From: Pseudomonas sp. NC02 | GTDB lineage: Bacteria > Pseudomonadota > Gammaproteobacteria > Pseudomonadales > Pseudomonadaceae | Assembly (NCBI RefSeq): GCF_002874965.1 | Contig: NZ_CP025624.1 | Coordinates: 248,001 to 312,000 of the forward strand | Reading direction: 5' to 3' | Length of the DNA: 64,000 nt | Shown here: one piece after another, positions 35,352 to 44,864 of the stretch | Layout: each line of letters starts with the position of its first letter | Position numbering within the stretch: the first letter of the stretch is position 1 | The notes under the pieces: generated by a model | Told to the model about the DNA's origin: nothing | The model's input: only the letters and a program-made list of their open reading frames with translations | Database searches by the model: none | Made by a program: the position numbers and the translations under genes

Positions 35352-36014
35352 TTACAAACCTACGATCAAGTCCCGGTAATCCTCAACCGCTGCAAACTCC
35401 GCCGTGTCCTTGGGCCCCTTCCGGCTGTCCGGTTCCTTCACCGCCAGCAAGTGCCCCACGCCAAAATCCCGGGCGCTGCGCAGGATCGGCAAGGTGTCGT
35501 CGATAAACAGGCTGCGGGCCGGGTCGAAGGCGATGTCGGCGTGCAGGGCGTCCCAGAACTGCGGGTTTTCCTTGGCGAAACCATAGTCATGGGAGCTGAT
35601 CAGTCGCTCGAAATAAGGCGCCAACTCGATGCGTTCCAGCTTCAACGACAGCGAATCCCGATGGGCGTTGGTGATCAGGATCACCCGCTTGCCCGCCTGT
35701 TTGATCGCCGCCAGGAAGGTGTCGGCATCCGGGCGCAAGGCAATCAGGTGTGCGGTTTCCAGCTTGAGCTCGCGCACCGGGATCTTGAGTTCGGCGCTCC
35801 AGAAATCCAGGCAATACCATTGCAACTGTCCGGCGTTACGCTCGAACAGCGGCTGCAGCTCCATCTCGGCCATGGCCCGGCTCACACCATGCAACTCGGC
35901 ATAGCGCTGGGGCAGGTGCTCCATCCAGAAATGGTTGTCGAAGTGCAGGTCGAGCAAGGTGCCGTCCATGTCCAGCAGGACGGTGTCGATGGCGTGCCAG
36001 GGCAATGGAGGCAT
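35352..36014 (-). CDS. yrfG: HAD-family GMP/IMP nucleotidase YrfG
   Basis: A 220-residue haloacid-dehalogenase-fold phosphatase. It has motif I LLDMDGTLLDLHFD, motif II LITNAHRD, and motifs III-IV around SSHDYGFAKENPQFW and SLFIDDTLPILRSARDFG. The DLHFDNHFW stretch is characteristic of YrfG, which removes phosphate from purine mononucleotides. I use ATG 36014 (MPPLPWHAIDTV); a GTG three codons earlier is possible. It is divergent from nudE, as often seen in pseudomonads. Confidence 0.9.
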   Translation of the reverse strand: MPPLPWHAIDTVLLDMDGTLLDLHFDNHFWMEHLPQRYAELHGVSRAMAEMELQPLFERNAGQLQWYCLDFWSAELKIPVRELKLETAHLIALRPDADTFLAAIKQAGKRVILITNAHRDSLSLKLERIELAPYFERLISSHDYGFAKENPQFWDALHADIAFDPARSLFIDDTLPILRSARDFGVGHLLAVKEPDSRKGPKDTAEFAAVEDYRDLIVGL

Positions 36015-36101
36015 AAAGAACACTCATGTAAGAAAAGATATCCGACACAGACAATCGGAAAAGCCACGGTATAGTAACCCGATCACGCCAAGGAGCCGCT
36101 C

Positions 36102-36668
36102 ATGCGCCAGAAACCCACCGTCCTCGCCCGCGAAATAGTCGCCAGTAGCCGTTTGTTCCGCGTGGAGGAAGTGCAATTGCGCTTTTCCAATGGCGTGGAG
36201 CGGACCTACGAGCGCCTGGTGGGCAGGGGGGCCGGTTATGGCGCGGTGATGATCGTGGCGATGATCGACTCGGACCATGCGTTGCTGATCGAAGAATATT
36301 GCGGCGGCACCGACGAGTATGAACTGTCACTGCCCAAGGGCCTGATCGAACCGGGCGAAGACGTGTTGGCGGCAGCCGACCGTGAGCTCAAGGAAGAAGC
36401 CGGTTTCGGCGCCCGCCAGTTGGAGCACATCACCGAGCTGTCGCTGTCCCCCGGCTACATGAGCCAGAAAATCCAGGTGGTGCTGGCCACCGAACTGTAT
36501 GAAGAGCGCCTGGAAGGCGACGAGCCCGAGCCGATGCGCGTCGACCGGGTCAACCTGCGGGAGCTCTCGCAGTTGGCGCAGAACGAGCAGTTCAGCGAGG
36601 GCCGCGCGTTGGCCGCGCTGTACCTGGTACGCGACCTGTTGACTCAACGTGGAGCGTTCCAGCCATGA
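36102..36668 (+). CDS. nudE: ADP-compounds Nudix hydrolase NudE
   Basis: A 188-residue Nudix pyrophosphatase cleaving ADP-ribose, NADH and similar compounds. The complete Nudix box is GLIEPGEDVLAAADRELKEEAGF (G-x5-E-x7-REUxEExGU, bases about 36.34-36.41 kb). AAGGAG precedes the ATG. It overlaps cysQ by four bases; the nudE-cysQ pair clears ADP compounds and 3'-phosphoadenylate respectively. Confidence 0.92.
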   Translation: MRQKPTVLAREIVASSRLFRVEEVQLRFSNGVERTYERLVGRGAGYGAVMIVAMIDSDHALLIEEYCGGTDEYELSLPKGLIEPGEDVLAAADRELKEEAGFGARQLEHITELSLSPGYMSQKIQVVLATELYEERLEGDEPEPMRVDRVNLRELSQLAQNEQFSEGRALAALYLVRDLLTQRGAFQP

Positions 36669-37501
36669 GCGAACTGTTCCTGGGTCACCCGTTTATTGCC
36701 CCCGCGATCGAATTGGCCCGCCAGGCTGGCGAGGTCATCCTGCCGTATTGGCGCGCCGATGTTGCCGTCACCACCAAGACCGATGATTCACCGGTCACTG
36801 CCGCCGACTTGGCTGCCCATCACTTGATCCTCGCCGGGCTGACTGCGTTGGACCCGAGCATTCCGGTGCTGTCGGAGGAAGACGCGGACATTGACCAGAG
36901 CGTGCGCGCCGGTTGGCAGCGCTGGTGGCTGGTGGACCCGCTGGATGGCACCAAGGAATTCATCTCCGGCAGCGAGGAGTTCACCGTCAACATCGCGCTG
37001 ATCGAAAAAGGCCGCGTGGTGTTCGGTGTGGTGTCGATGCCTACCAGCGGTCGGTGCTACTTCGGGGGTGCCGGGCTGGGTGCCTGGCGTTCCGATGTAG
37101 GTGCTGCGCCCAAGCAAATCCAGGTGCGCCAGACCCCGGCGAGCGGTGAAGCATTTACCGTGGTTGCCAGTCGTCGCCACACGAGCCCTGAACAGGATCG
37201 CTTGCTCGCTGGCTTGAGTGCCGGATTGGGCGAGTTGAAGCTGGCCAATATCGGCAGTTCTTTGAAGTTTTGCCTGTTGGCTGAGGGCAGCGCCGATTGC
37301 TACCCGCGCCTGGCGCCCACCTCGCAGTGGGACACCGCTGCGGCACAGGGTGTGCTGGAAGGAGCGGGCGGTGAAGTGCTGGAATTGAATGGGCAGCCGT
37401 TCAGTTACCCGGCGCGGGAATCGCTGTTGAATCCATTCTTTTTGGCACTGCCGGCCAAGGCTGAATGGCGTGAGCGGTTGCTGACTCTGGCCCGTTCTTA
37501 A
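36665..37501 (+). CDS. cysQ: 3'(2'),5'-bisphosphate nucleotidase CysQ
   Basis: A 278-residue lithium-sensitive phosphatase of the inositol-monophosphatase fold. It recycles 3'-phosphoadenosine 5'-phosphate, a by-product of sulfate assimilation. The metal site is seen in LSEEDAD (residues 68-74), DPLDGTKEFISGSEEF (97-112) and, near the C-terminus, SQWDTAAAQGVLEGAGG. It overlaps nudE by four bases. Confidence 0.94.
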   Translation: MSELFLGHPFIAPAIELARQAGEVILPYWRADVAVTTKTDDSPVTAADLAAHHLILAGLTALDPSIPVLSEEDADIDQSVRAGWQRWWLVDPLDGTKEFISGSEEFTVNIALIEKGRVVFGVVSMPTSGRCYFGGAGLGAWRSDVGAAPKQIQVRQTPASGEAFTVVASRRHTSPEQDRLLAGLSAGLGELKLANIGSSLKFCLLAEGSADCYPRLAPTSQWDTAAAQGVLEGAGGEVLELNGQPFSYPARESLLNPFFLALPAKAEWRERLLTLARS

Positions 37502-37520
37502 ACACAGCGCCGGTCAAAAA

Positions 37521-37612
37521 TGTGGGAGCGGGCTTGCTCGCGAAGGCAGTGTGTCAGTCACCAGATGTATTGGCTGATCCACCGCTTTCGCGAGCAAGCC
37601 CGCTCCCACATT
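37521..37612. repeat. REPIN, GTGGGAGCGGGCTTGCTCGCGAA family
   Basis: Perfect arms TGTGGGAGCGGGCTTGCTCG / CGAGCAAGCCCGCTCCCACA. It lies between the convergent cysQ and thioesterase genes and ends right at the thioesterase stop codon. Confidence 0.9.
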
Positions 37613-37614
37613 TG

Positions 37615-38070
37615 TTATGTGTGCAGGACGTACTGCCCGGTAAAGGCCACGGCCCGCTCTTCACTGCCCTCGTTGACGATCCATGTCTCCAGCGCCAAGC
37701 GCGCCCGGCCATAACGCTTGTAGGTGGCGACGAATCGCTTCCACACCTTGTCATCAGGCGCCTGGCAAATCGCCGTCGCATCGGTAGTCACCGGCAGCGG
37801 ATAACTGATCTGCCCTTCCTGAATCACGATATGCCCGTCTTCAATCCCTTCCTCGCGCAACTGCAAATGCAGCCAGCCCCAACCTGCCAGCACGGCGCCG
37901 CAATACAGGCTGCCGCCAAACATGGTGCTCTTGTGGTTGATGTTGGCGTCGAGCGGCAAGCGCAGTTGCAGCTGCCGGTCCTGCCAGTCGATAACCTTGA
38001 GGCCCATTTCCCGGGTCAGGGGAATGTCGTGGTGAAGGATCGATTCCAGGTAACGGCTATCGCGACTCAT
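37615..38070 (-). CDS. YiiD-C-type thioesterase domain protein
   Basis: A 151-residue protein matching the putative thioesterase domain found at the C-terminus of E. coli YiiD. Marks are HDIPLTREMGLKVIDWQ, NINHKSTMFGGSLYCGAVLAGWG and the closing RARLALETWI. Here it stands alone without the acetyltransferase half. It starts 27 bases after dctD on the same strand and could be the last gene of a long rml-dct transcript. Substrate unknown. Confidence 0.8.
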   Translation of the reverse strand: MSRDSRYLESILHHDIPLTREMGLKVIDWQDRQLQLRLPLDANINHKSTMFGGSLYCGAVLAGWGWLHLQLREEGIEDGHIVIQEGQISYPLPVTTDATAICQAPDDKVWKRFVATYKRYGRARLALETWIVNEGSEERAVAFTGQYVLHT

Positions 38071-38097
38071 GGTGGCCTCGTGGCAGGGGGAAAAGGG

Positions 38098-39483
38098 TCA
38101 TTCGTCGTCAGCGTGACTGTTGCCGCTGTCGGCGAAGTTCAGCCCGTGCTTGCGCAGTTTGTCGTGCAGGGTTTTACGCGGCACGCCCAATGCCTCGGCG
38201 AGGCTGCGCATGGAGTTGTGGGTGCGTGCCAGTTCGGCGGCGATCAGGCTTTTTTCAAACTGTTCGACCTGTTCGCTCAAGCCGCCGGGCGTGCTGGTGA
38301 GGATGCCCGGCGAAGGACTGTCCGGGGTGCTGTCCAGCGCCAGTTCAAGGCCCAGGGCGAAACGCTCGGCGGCGTTTTGCAGCTCGCGGACATTGCCCGG
38401 CCAGCTGTGACGCAACAACAACGCGCGCTGGCCCGGTTGCAGCTCTTTCATCGGTAGCCCGTGGCGTGTGCTGGCTTCGTCGGCAAAGTGCTGGAACAGC
38501 ATCAACGCATCCTCACCCCGTTCGCGCAGCGGTGGAATGCGCAGCGGCGCAACGTTGAGGCGGTAATACAAGTCCGCCCGGAAGCGCCCCTGGTCGGCGG
38601 ACTGGCGCAGGTCTTCCTTGGTGGCGGCGATGATGCGGATATCCAGCGGGATCAGCTGGTTGCCCCCCAGACGCTCGACCACACGCTCCTGCAACAGCCG
38701 CAGCAGCTTGACCTGCACATCCAGGCTCATGCTTTCGATTTCGTCGAGAAACAGCGTGCCGCCGTTGGCGAATTCGAATTTGCCGATGCGCCGCTTCTGG
38801 GCGCCGGTAAAGGCCCCGGGCTCATGCCCGAACAACTCGCTTTCCACCACCGACTCGGCCAGGGCGCCGGCGTTGATCGCCACAAACGGGCCGCTGCGGC
38901 GGTTCGACAGATCGTGCAGCGCACGCGCTACCACTTCCTTGCCGGCACCGGTTTCACCGAGGATCAGCACATCAGCCTTGGTCGCCGCCAGCGCGCCAAT
39001 CTGCTCGCGCAGGCGCAGCATTTGCGGGGAGTGGCCCACCAGGCGTGTACTCAATTGCTGACGGTCGCTCAGGGCCAGGCGCAGGCTGCGGTTGTCCAGC
39101 ACCAGGCGGCGCAGGGCCAGGGCGCGGCGCACGCTGTCGAGCAGGGCGTCACTGGCGAAGGGTTTTTCCAGGAAGTCGTAGGCGCCGGTGCGCATTGCCT
39201 GCACCGCCAGTGGCACGTCGCCGTGGCCGGTGATCAGCAGTACCGGCAGCTCCGGGTCCTGGGCGTGGAGTTCCTTCAACAGTTCCAGGCCGTCCATGCC
39301 GGGCATGCGGATGTCGCTCACCACAACCCCCGGCCAATCCCGGGACAGGCGCGCGGTCAGGCCCTGGGCTTCGCCGAGGGTCAGGACTTTCAGCCCGGCC
39401 AGGTCCAGGGTCTGGCAGAGGGCCTGACGCAGGTGTGGATCATCGTCGATCAACACCACCTGAATCTGGTTATCGATACTCAT
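38098..39483 (-). CDS. dctD: sigma-54-dependent response regulator DctD
   Basis: A 461-residue NtrC-family activator. The receiver domain has Asp in VVSDIRMPGMDGLELL and Lys in FLEKPFASDALL. The AAA+ domain has Walker A GETGAGKE, the sigma-54-contacting GAFTGA loop and Walker B GGTLFLDEIE. The C-terminal Fis-type helix-turn-helix is NSMRSLAEALGVPRKTLHDKLRKHG. It pairs with DctB, overlapping it by four bases. In pseudomonads this pair next to rml genes controls C4-dicarboxylate uptake, but no dicarboxylate transporter gene is beside it here. Confidence 0.9.
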   Translation of the reverse strand: MSIDNQIQVVLIDDDPHLRQALCQTLDLAGLKVLTLGEAQGLTARLSRDWPGVVVSDIRMPGMDGLELLKELHAQDPELPVLLITGHGDVPLAVQAMRTGAYDFLEKPFASDALLDSVRRALALRRLVLDNRSLRLALSDRQQLSTRLVGHSPQMLRLREQIGALAATKADVLILGETGAGKEVVARALHDLSNRRSGPFVAINAGALAESVVESELFGHEPGAFTGAQKRRIGKFEFANGGTLFLDEIESMSLDVQVKLLRLLQERVVERLGGNQLIPLDIRIIAATKEDLRQSADQGRFRADLYYRLNVAPLRIPPLRERGEDALMLFQHFADEASTRHGLPMKELQPGQRALLLRHSWPGNVRELQNAAERFALGLELALDSTPDSPSPGILTSTPGGLSEQVEQFEKSLIAAELARTHNSMRSLAEALGVPRKTLHDKLRKHGLNFADSGNSHADDE

Positions 39484-41297
39484 ACACTGCGGTCCTCGGA
39501 CGGTTGCAGACTGACACCCGGTGCTCCGGCGCGCAGTTTCAAGGTTAACAGTGCGCCGCCTTCCTTGTGGTTGGCGAACAACAGTTCACCGCCAAAGGCG
39601 CGCATCAGGGTGTCGCAGATCGCCAGGCCCAACCCCAGGCCCTGGGTGCGGGTCTTGGTGGTGTAGAAGGGCTCGCTGGCGCGGCCCAGGGCTTCCATGC
39701 AGAAACCCGGGCCGTTGTCGCGAATGTACAGGTTGACGCCCTGTTCGGTGGTTTGGGCACTCAGCCAGAGTTTGCGCGGCGGGCCTTTTTCGGTCAGGGC
39801 GTCCAGAGCGTTGGCCAGCAGGTTGCCCAGCACCTGGCGCAGGCGGGTTTCGCCGGCCGCCACCCACAAGGTGGCCTCGGGCAGGTCGCGGATCAGTTCC
39901 ACTTCCATTGCCCGCCGCCGCTTGGCCAGCAGCGCCAGGGCATCGTCCAGGGCCGGTTGCAGGGCCACGCTTTCCGGCGCATGCCGGTCGCGTCGGGCGA
40001 AGGCGCGCAAGTGAGCGATGATCGAGGCCATGCGCCCGGTCAACTCGCTGATCAGCTTGAGGTTGCCACGGGCGTCGTCGGTGCGCTCATGGTCGAGCAA
40101 AATCCCGGCGTTTTCCGCGTAGCTGCGAATCGCCGCCAACGGCTGGTTGAGTTCATGGCTGATACTCGCCGACATGGTGCCCAGCGCCGACAACTTGCCG
40201 GCCTGCACCAGGTCATCCTGAGCCCGCACCAATTCCTGCTGGGCATGTTCGCGTTCCAGCACTTCCTGCTTCAGCCGACGGTTGAGGCCTTCCAGGTCGC
40301 TGGTCCGCTCGATCACGCGCATCTCCAGTTCGCGACGGGCCTTGGCTTCGAAGGCGATGCGTTCCAGGTAGTGACGACGGCGCTGCATCATCAGGCCGAG
40401 CAACAGCATCAGCACCAGCAAGGCGGCGCCACCCACCGCGACCACGGTGCGCACCGGGCGGCTGATCAAGGTGCGCGGCGCGAGAATCTCGACTTTCCAG
40501 CCGGTTTCGGCGATGTCGGTGGATTGGCGCACCCACGCCGTCGGGCTGAGGCTCAGCGGCTGCGGGTCGCGGGTCGGATAGGGCTGGATGGCGATGATGG
40601 CGCGGCGTTCTTCATCCGTCAGCGGCCGGGTGGCACGAAAGCGCCATTGCGGGCGCGAGGTCAGGATCACCACGCCGTTGTGGTCGGTGACCAGCAGTTG
40701 TTCGGGGGTGTTGCCCCACAGGCTTTCGGTGTGGTCCAGGTCGACCTTTACCACCAGCACACCGATGATCTTGTCGCCATCGCGTACGGCGGCGGCGAAG
40801 AAGTAACCGCGCTTGGCTGAGGTGGTGCCCAGGCCGAAGAAGCGCCCGAGGCGCCCGGCCATGGCTTCGCTGAAGTAGGGGCGAAAGGAAAAATTACGCC
40901 CGACGAAGCTGTCCTGCTTGTCCCAGTTGGACGCGGCGAGGGTCTTGCCGGTGGTGTCCATCAGGTACATCACTTCCACCCCGGCCTGCGCGGCAACGTC
41001 CTTGAGCAGGTGGTTGGCATTGACCAGGTTGGTGCTGACGTGAGGCGCGTCGATGGCGGTGCGCAGGGCCGGCAGGTCACCGAGAATTTGTGGCAACACT
41101 TCGTAGCGGTGCAGGGTGCCCAGCAGGTTGGCGACGTACAGGTCCAGCGTCTGGCGGTTCTGGCCGGCCAGTTCGTTGCGGTAATAACGCTCGGCCAAGT
41201 GCTCCAGCGGCCACAACAGCGGTGCCAGGCATAGCGCCAGCAATGCCAGGCTGCGCCAGCGGGGTCTTCGCGGAAGGGGTGGAGTCATCGGAGTCAT
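39480..41297 (-). CDS. dctB: C4-dicarboxylate sensor kinase DctB
   Basis: A 605-residue membrane sensor kinase. It has TM1 at residues 15-33, a large periplasmic double-Cache/PAS-like sensor (about 35-290; YLMDTTGKTLAASNWDKQDSF region), TM2 at about 295-315 and a coiled-coil linker with many Arg/Glu. The H-box is SISHELNQPLAAIRSYAENA, followed by N, G1 and G2 boxes (NLLANALDAL, DNGPGF, GLGLGLAI). The double-Cache sensor of this size matches DctB. It begins 27 bases after rmlD and overlaps dctD by four bases. Confidence 0.9.
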   Translation of the reverse strand: MTPMTPPLPRRPRWRSLALLALCLAPLLWPLEHLAERYYRNELAGQNRQTLDLYVANLLGTLHRYEVLPQILGDLPALRTAIDAPHVSTNLVNANHLLKDVAAQAGVEVMYLMDTTGKTLAASNWDKQDSFVGRNFSFRPYFSEAMAGRLGRFFGLGTTSAKRGYFFAAAVRDGDKIIGVLVVKVDLDHTESLWGNTPEQLLVTDHNGVVILTSRPQWRFRATRPLTDEERRAIIAIQPYPTRDPQPLSLSPTAWVRQSTDIAETGWKVEILAPRTLISRPVRTVVAVGGAALLVLMLLLGLMMQRRRHYLERIAFEAKARRELEMRVIERTSDLEGLNRRLKQEVLEREHAQQELVRAQDDLVQAGKLSALGTMSASISHELNQPLAAIRSYAENAGILLDHERTDDARGNLKLISELTGRMASIIAHLRAFARRDRHAPESVALQPALDDALALLAKRRRAMEVELIRDLPEATLWVAAGETRLRQVLGNLLANALDALTEKGPPRKLWLSAQTTEQGVNLYIRDNGPGFCMEALGRASEPFYTTKTRTQGLGLGLAICDTLMRAFGGELLFANHKEGGALLTLKLRAGAPGVSLQPSEDRSV

Positions 41298-41324
41298 GCG
41301 CCTGTGGGTACAGGCGCATTATGC

Positions 41325-42194
41325 CTAGTGCTGCTCGGCAAGACACTCGCGCAATGCGTCATGCCACTGCGGTTGCGAGACATGCCATTGCTGTTGCAGG
41401 CGGCTGCAATCGAGGCGCGAGTTCAGCGGGCGCCTGGCCGGCGTTGGATAGGCGCTGGAGGGAATAGCTTCCAGCTCGGCGCAGGCACGACCGTTGGCCC
41501 GTAGTTGCTCGCCGATGGCCTGGGCAAAGCCGAACCACGAGGTCTCGCCCTGGGCCGTCAGGTGGTAGACACCCCAATCCCCGGCCTGGCCCGCCTGCCA
41601 GCGCTCGATCAGTGTACGGGTGCTGTTGGCGATGGTCCCGGCCCAGGTCGGCGCGCCGATCTGGTCGGCGACGATGCGCATCTGCGGTTTTTCCTGCAGC
41701 AGGCGTTGCATGGTCAGCAGGAAGTTCTTGCCGTGGGTCGAGTAGACCCAGCTGGTGCGCAGGATCAGGTGTTCACCGCCGACGGCCGCGATCGCCTGTT
41801 CGCCCGCCAGCTTGCTTGCGCCATAGACGCCCAGCGGGTTGGTTGCGTCGTCCTCGTTGTAGGGGGCGGCCTTGCTGCCGTCGAACACGTAGTCGGTGGA
41901 ATAGTGAATCAGCGGAATGCCCAGTGCCTTGGCTTCCTCGGCGAAAATCCCGGGCGCGGTGGCGTTGATGGCGAAGGCCACGTCCGGCTCGCTCTCGGCT
42001 TGATCGACGGCCGTATGGGCGGCTGCGTTGATGATCAGGCCCGGGCGATGGGCGCGTACCTGGTCGCGGATCTGCTCGGGATGCGCCAGGTCCAGTTGAT
42101 CGCGGCCCAGCACGATCAACTCGCCCAGGCCCCGGAGACGTTGTTGCAACTCCCGGGAGACTTGGCCATGTTGGCCGCTGATAAGGATTTTCAT
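41325..42194 (-). CDS. rmlD: dTDP-4-dehydrorhamnose reductase RmlD
   Basis: A 289-residue NADPH-dependent SDR-type enzyme doing the last step to dTDP-L-rhamnose. It begins [20 protein letters not shown] and has the active-site YGASKLAGE and STDYVFDG. The start ATG 42194 overlaps the rmlC stop by four bases; the frame is open further upstream but without homology. It is the last rml gene before dctB. Confidence 0.94.
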   Translation of the reverse strand: MKILISGQHGQVSRELQQRLRGLGELIVLGRDQLDLAHPEQIRDQVRAHRPGLIINAAAHTAVDQAESEPDVAFAINATAPGIFAEEAKALGIPLIHYSTDYVFDGSKAAPYNEDDATNPLGVYGASKLAGEQAIAAVGGEHLILRTSWVYSTHGKNFLLTMQRLLQEKPQMRIVADQIGAPTWAGTIANSTRTLIERWQAGQAGDWGVYHLTAQGETSWFGFAQAIGEQLRANGRACAELEAIPSSAYPTPARRPLNSRLDCSRLQQQWHVSQPQWHDALRECLAEQH

Positions 42195-42736
42195 GGGAAC
42201 AGGTCGGCCTCTTGCAGGCTTTTCCCGGCCTGGTCCTTGGCGGACAGTTGCGGCGTCTCCGTCAGTTCCCAGTCGATGGCCAGCGTCGGGTCGTTCCAGA
42301 GGATGCAACGCTCGGCGCTCGGCTGGTAGTAATCGGTGGTCTTGTAGAGGAACTCGGCGTAGTCGCTCAGCACCACAAAGCCGTGGGCGAAACCTTCCGG
42401 TACCCACAACTGGCGATGGTTATCGGCGCTAAGCCGCACGCCCACCCATTGCCCGAAGTTGGGCGAGCTGCGGCGGATGTCGACGGCCACATCCAGCACT
42501 TCGCCGGCGATGACGCGCACCAGTTTGCCCTGGGTATGTTCGAGCTGGTAATGCAGGCCGCGCAGCACGCCTTTTTGCGAGCGCGAGTGGTTGTCCTGCA
42601 CGAAATCACGCTTGAGCCCGGTGGCCTCTTCGAAGGCGCGGGCGTTGAAGCTTTCGTAGAAAAAGCCGCGCTCGTCACCGAACACTTTCGGTTCGATGAT
42701 CAATACGCCTGGCAACGACGTGTCGGTGACCTTCAT
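42191..42736 (-). CDS. rmlC: dTDP-4-dehydrorhamnose 3,5-epimerase RmlC
   Basis: A 181-residue cupin epimerase, the third step of dTDP-L-rhamnose synthesis. Visible marks are [21 protein letters not shown], the catalytic His in [18 protein letters not shown] and [16 protein letters not shown]. Four-base overlaps on both sides tie it to rmlA and rmlD. Confidence 0.96.
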   Translation of the reverse strand: MKVTDTSLPGVLIIEPKVFGDERGFFYESFNARAFEEATGLKRDFVQDNHSRSQKGVLRGLHYQLEHTQGKLVRVIAGEVLDVAVDIRRSSPNFGQWVGVRLSADNHRQLWVPEGFAHGFVVLSDYAEFLYKTTDYYQPSAERCILWNDPTLAIDWELTETPQLSAKDQAGKSLQEADLFP

Positions 42737-43608
42737 TTTTGCTCCCCGGCCAGTGAATACAGGTATTGGCCGTAGCCGGTCTTGCCGAAGTACTTGGCCC
42801 GCTCCAGCAAGTGGTCACGGTCGATCCAGCCGTTCTCGTAGGCGATTTCTTCCAGGCACGCCACTTTCAAACCCTGGCGGTGCTCGATGGTCTGCACATA
42901 CGTCGAGGCCTCCAGCAGGCTGTCGTGGGTGCCGGTGTCGAGCCAGGCGAAACCACGGCCGAAGCGCTCCACGTGCAGGTCGCCACGATTGAGGTAGGCG
43001 TTGTTGACGTCGGTGATTTCCAATTCGCCGCGCGGCGATGGCTTGACCGCCTTGGCGATCCTGATCACGTCGTTGTCGTAGAAATACAGGCCGGTCACCG
43101 CGTAGCTCGACTTTGGCTTGGCTGGTTTTTCCTCGATGGACAGCGCGCGGCCCTGGCTGTCGAAGTCGATCACGCCGAAACGCTCCGGGTCCTTGACCCA
43201 GTAACCGAATACCGTGGCGCCAGATGGGCGTTCGGCAGCCGTGCGCAGTTGTTCGCCGAAGTGCTGGCCGTGGAAGATGTTGTCGCCCAGGATCAGGCAT
43301 ACCGGGTCATCGCCGATAAACTCTTCGCCAATCAAAAACGCCTGGGCCAGGCCGTCCGGGGACGGCTGCTCCGCATAAGTGAACCGCACGCCAAACTGGC
43401 TGCCATCGCCCAACAGGTTGCGGTATTGCGGCAGGTCTACCGGGGTGGAGATCACCAGGATTTCCTTGATCCCGGCCAGCATCAGCACCGAGATCGGGTA
43501 GTAGATCATCGGCTTGTCATACACCGGCAACAGTTGCTTGGAAACGCCCAGGGTAATGGGGTGCAAACGCGTGCCGGAGCCACCGGCCAGTACGATTCCC
43601 TTCATCAT
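42733..43608 (-). CDS. rmlA: glucose-1-phosphate thymidylyltransferase RmlA
   Basis: A 291-residue nucleotidyltransferase making dTDP-glucose, the first step of dTDP-rhamnose synthesis. The signature [35 protein letters not shown] start is present (GSGTRLHP and the [16 protein letters not shown] part), together with ILGDNIFHG (metal-binding Asp). It overlaps rmlB and rmlC by four bases each. Confidence 0.96.
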   Translation of the reverse strand: MMKGIVLAGGSGTRLHPITLGVSKQLLPVYDKPMIYYPISVLMLAGIKEILVISTPVDLPQYRNLLGDGSQFGVRFTYAEQPSPDGLAQAFLIGEEFIGDDPVCLILGDNIFHGQHFGEQLRTAAERPSGATVFGYWVKDPERFGVIDFDSQGRALSIEEKPAKPKSSYAVTGLYFYDNDVIRIAKAVKPSPRGELEITDVNNAYLNRGDLHVERFGRGFAWLDTGTHDSLLEASTYVQTIEHRQGLKVACLEEIAYENGWIDRDHLLERAKYFGKTGYGQYLYSLAGEQK

Positions 43609-44687
43609 GCGATCAGATCCTTAAAGTCGGTGTTGCCCAGTCGTTCGCCTTGATAACTGCCGTCCTGGACCCTGCGGCACCATTCCAGGTTATCGAGGTA
43701 CCACTGCACGGTTTTGCGCAGGCCGGTTTCAAAGGTTTCCTGCGGAACCCAGCCCAGCTCGCGTTCGATCTTGCTGGCGTCGATCGCATAGCGCTGGTCG
43801 TGGCCCGGGCGATCCTTGACGAAAGTGATCAGGTCAGTGAATTTCTCCACGCCCGCCGGGCGTTGTGGTGCCAGTTCTTCCAGCAGGCCGCAGATGCTGC
43901 GCACCACGTCGATATTCTTCTGCTCGTTATGGCCGCCGATGTTGTAGGTCTCGCCTACCACACCTTCAGTCACCACTTTGAACAGCGCGCGGGCGTGGTC
44001 TTCGACGAACAGCCAGTCGCGCACTTGCAGGCCGTCGCCGTACACCGGCAATGGTTTACCTGCGAGGGCGTTGAGGATCACCAGAGGAATCAGCTTCTCG
44101 GGAAAGTGGAACGGCCCGTAGTTGTTCGAGCAATTGGTCAACAGCACCGGCAGGCCGTAAGTGCGCTGCCAGGCGCGTACCAGGTGATCGGACGCGGCCT
44201 TGCTGGCCGAGTACGGCGAGCTTGGGGCGTAGGGCGTGGTTTCGGTGAACAGGTCATCGACGCCGTGCAGGTCGCCATACACTTCATCGGTGGAGATGTG
44301 GTGGAAGCGGAAGGCGCTCTTTGCCGGTTCTTCCAGCTTCTGCCAATAACCGCGTGCGGCCTCCAGCAGGCTGTAGGTGCCGACGATATTGGTCTGGATA
44401 AAATCCGACGGGCCGTCGATGGAACGGTCCACATGAGACTCGGCCGCCAGGTGCATGATCGCGTGGGGCTCAAAGCGCGCCAGTACGGCGCTGACGGTGG
44501 CCTGGTCGATGATATCGGCCTGGACAAACTCGTAGCGGCTGTTGCTCGCGATGCTGGCCAGCGACTCAAGATTGCCGGCGTAGGTCAATTTGTCCAGGTT
44601 GAGCACTTCGTGCCCGGTGTGTTGAATCAGGTGCCGGATCAGAGCGGAGCCGATGAATCCGGCGCCGCCGGTGATGAGAATGCGCAT
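43605..44687 (-). CDS. rmlB: dTDP-glucose 4,6-dehydratase RmlB
   Basis: A 360-residue extended-SDR dehydratase, the second step of dTDP-rhamnose synthesis. It has [14 protein letters not shown] at the N-terminus, [24 protein letters not shown] and active-site [13 protein letters not shown] place the start at ATG 44687 ([14 protein letters not shown]); an open stretch of 15 codons upstream has no homology. It is the first gene of rmlBACD. dTDP-rhamnose feeds lipopolysaccharide core, O-antigen and rhamnolipid synthesis. Confidence 0.96.
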   Translation of the reverse strand: MRILITGGAGFIGSALIRHLIQHTGHEVLNLDKLTYAGNLESLASIASNSRYEFVQADIIDQATVSAVLARFEPHAIMHLAAESHVDRSIDGPSDFIQTNIVGTYSLLEAARGYWQKLEEPAKSAFRFHHISTDEVYGDLHGVDDLFTETTPYAPSSPYSASKAASDHLVRAWQRTYGLPVLLTNCSNNYGPFHFPEKLIPLVILNALAGKPLPVYGDGLQVRDWLFVEDHARALFKVVTEGVVGETYNIGGHNEQKNIDVVRSICGLLEELAPQRPAGVEKFTDLITFVKDRPGHDQRYAIDASKIERELGWVPQETFETGLRKTVQWYLDNLEWCRRVQDGSYQGERLGNTDFKDLIA

Positions 44688-44793
44688 GTCGGAGGCCCTT
44701 TTCCTTAGACAGACATTAAGCGAATGGAGCATAGCTTGAGTTGTGGAGCCAGGTGGTGCAAGGGGCCACAGTCAGATTGACGGCACTGCGCGG

Positions 44794-44818
44794 GACTGGG
44801 GGTTGCGTAACCCCCGTC
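44794..44818. other. stem-loop between rmlB and the aminotransferase fusion gene
   Basis: Stem GGGGGTT / AACCCCC with loop GCGT, widened by GAC/GTC outside. It lies in the divergent promoter region about 47 bases before the fusion gene start, without a T-run, so it is not an obvious terminator. Confidence 0.5.
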
Positions 44819-44864
44819 AACAATGGCGATATAAGCGCCTGATAAAAAAGCCAGGGGTCTTCAC

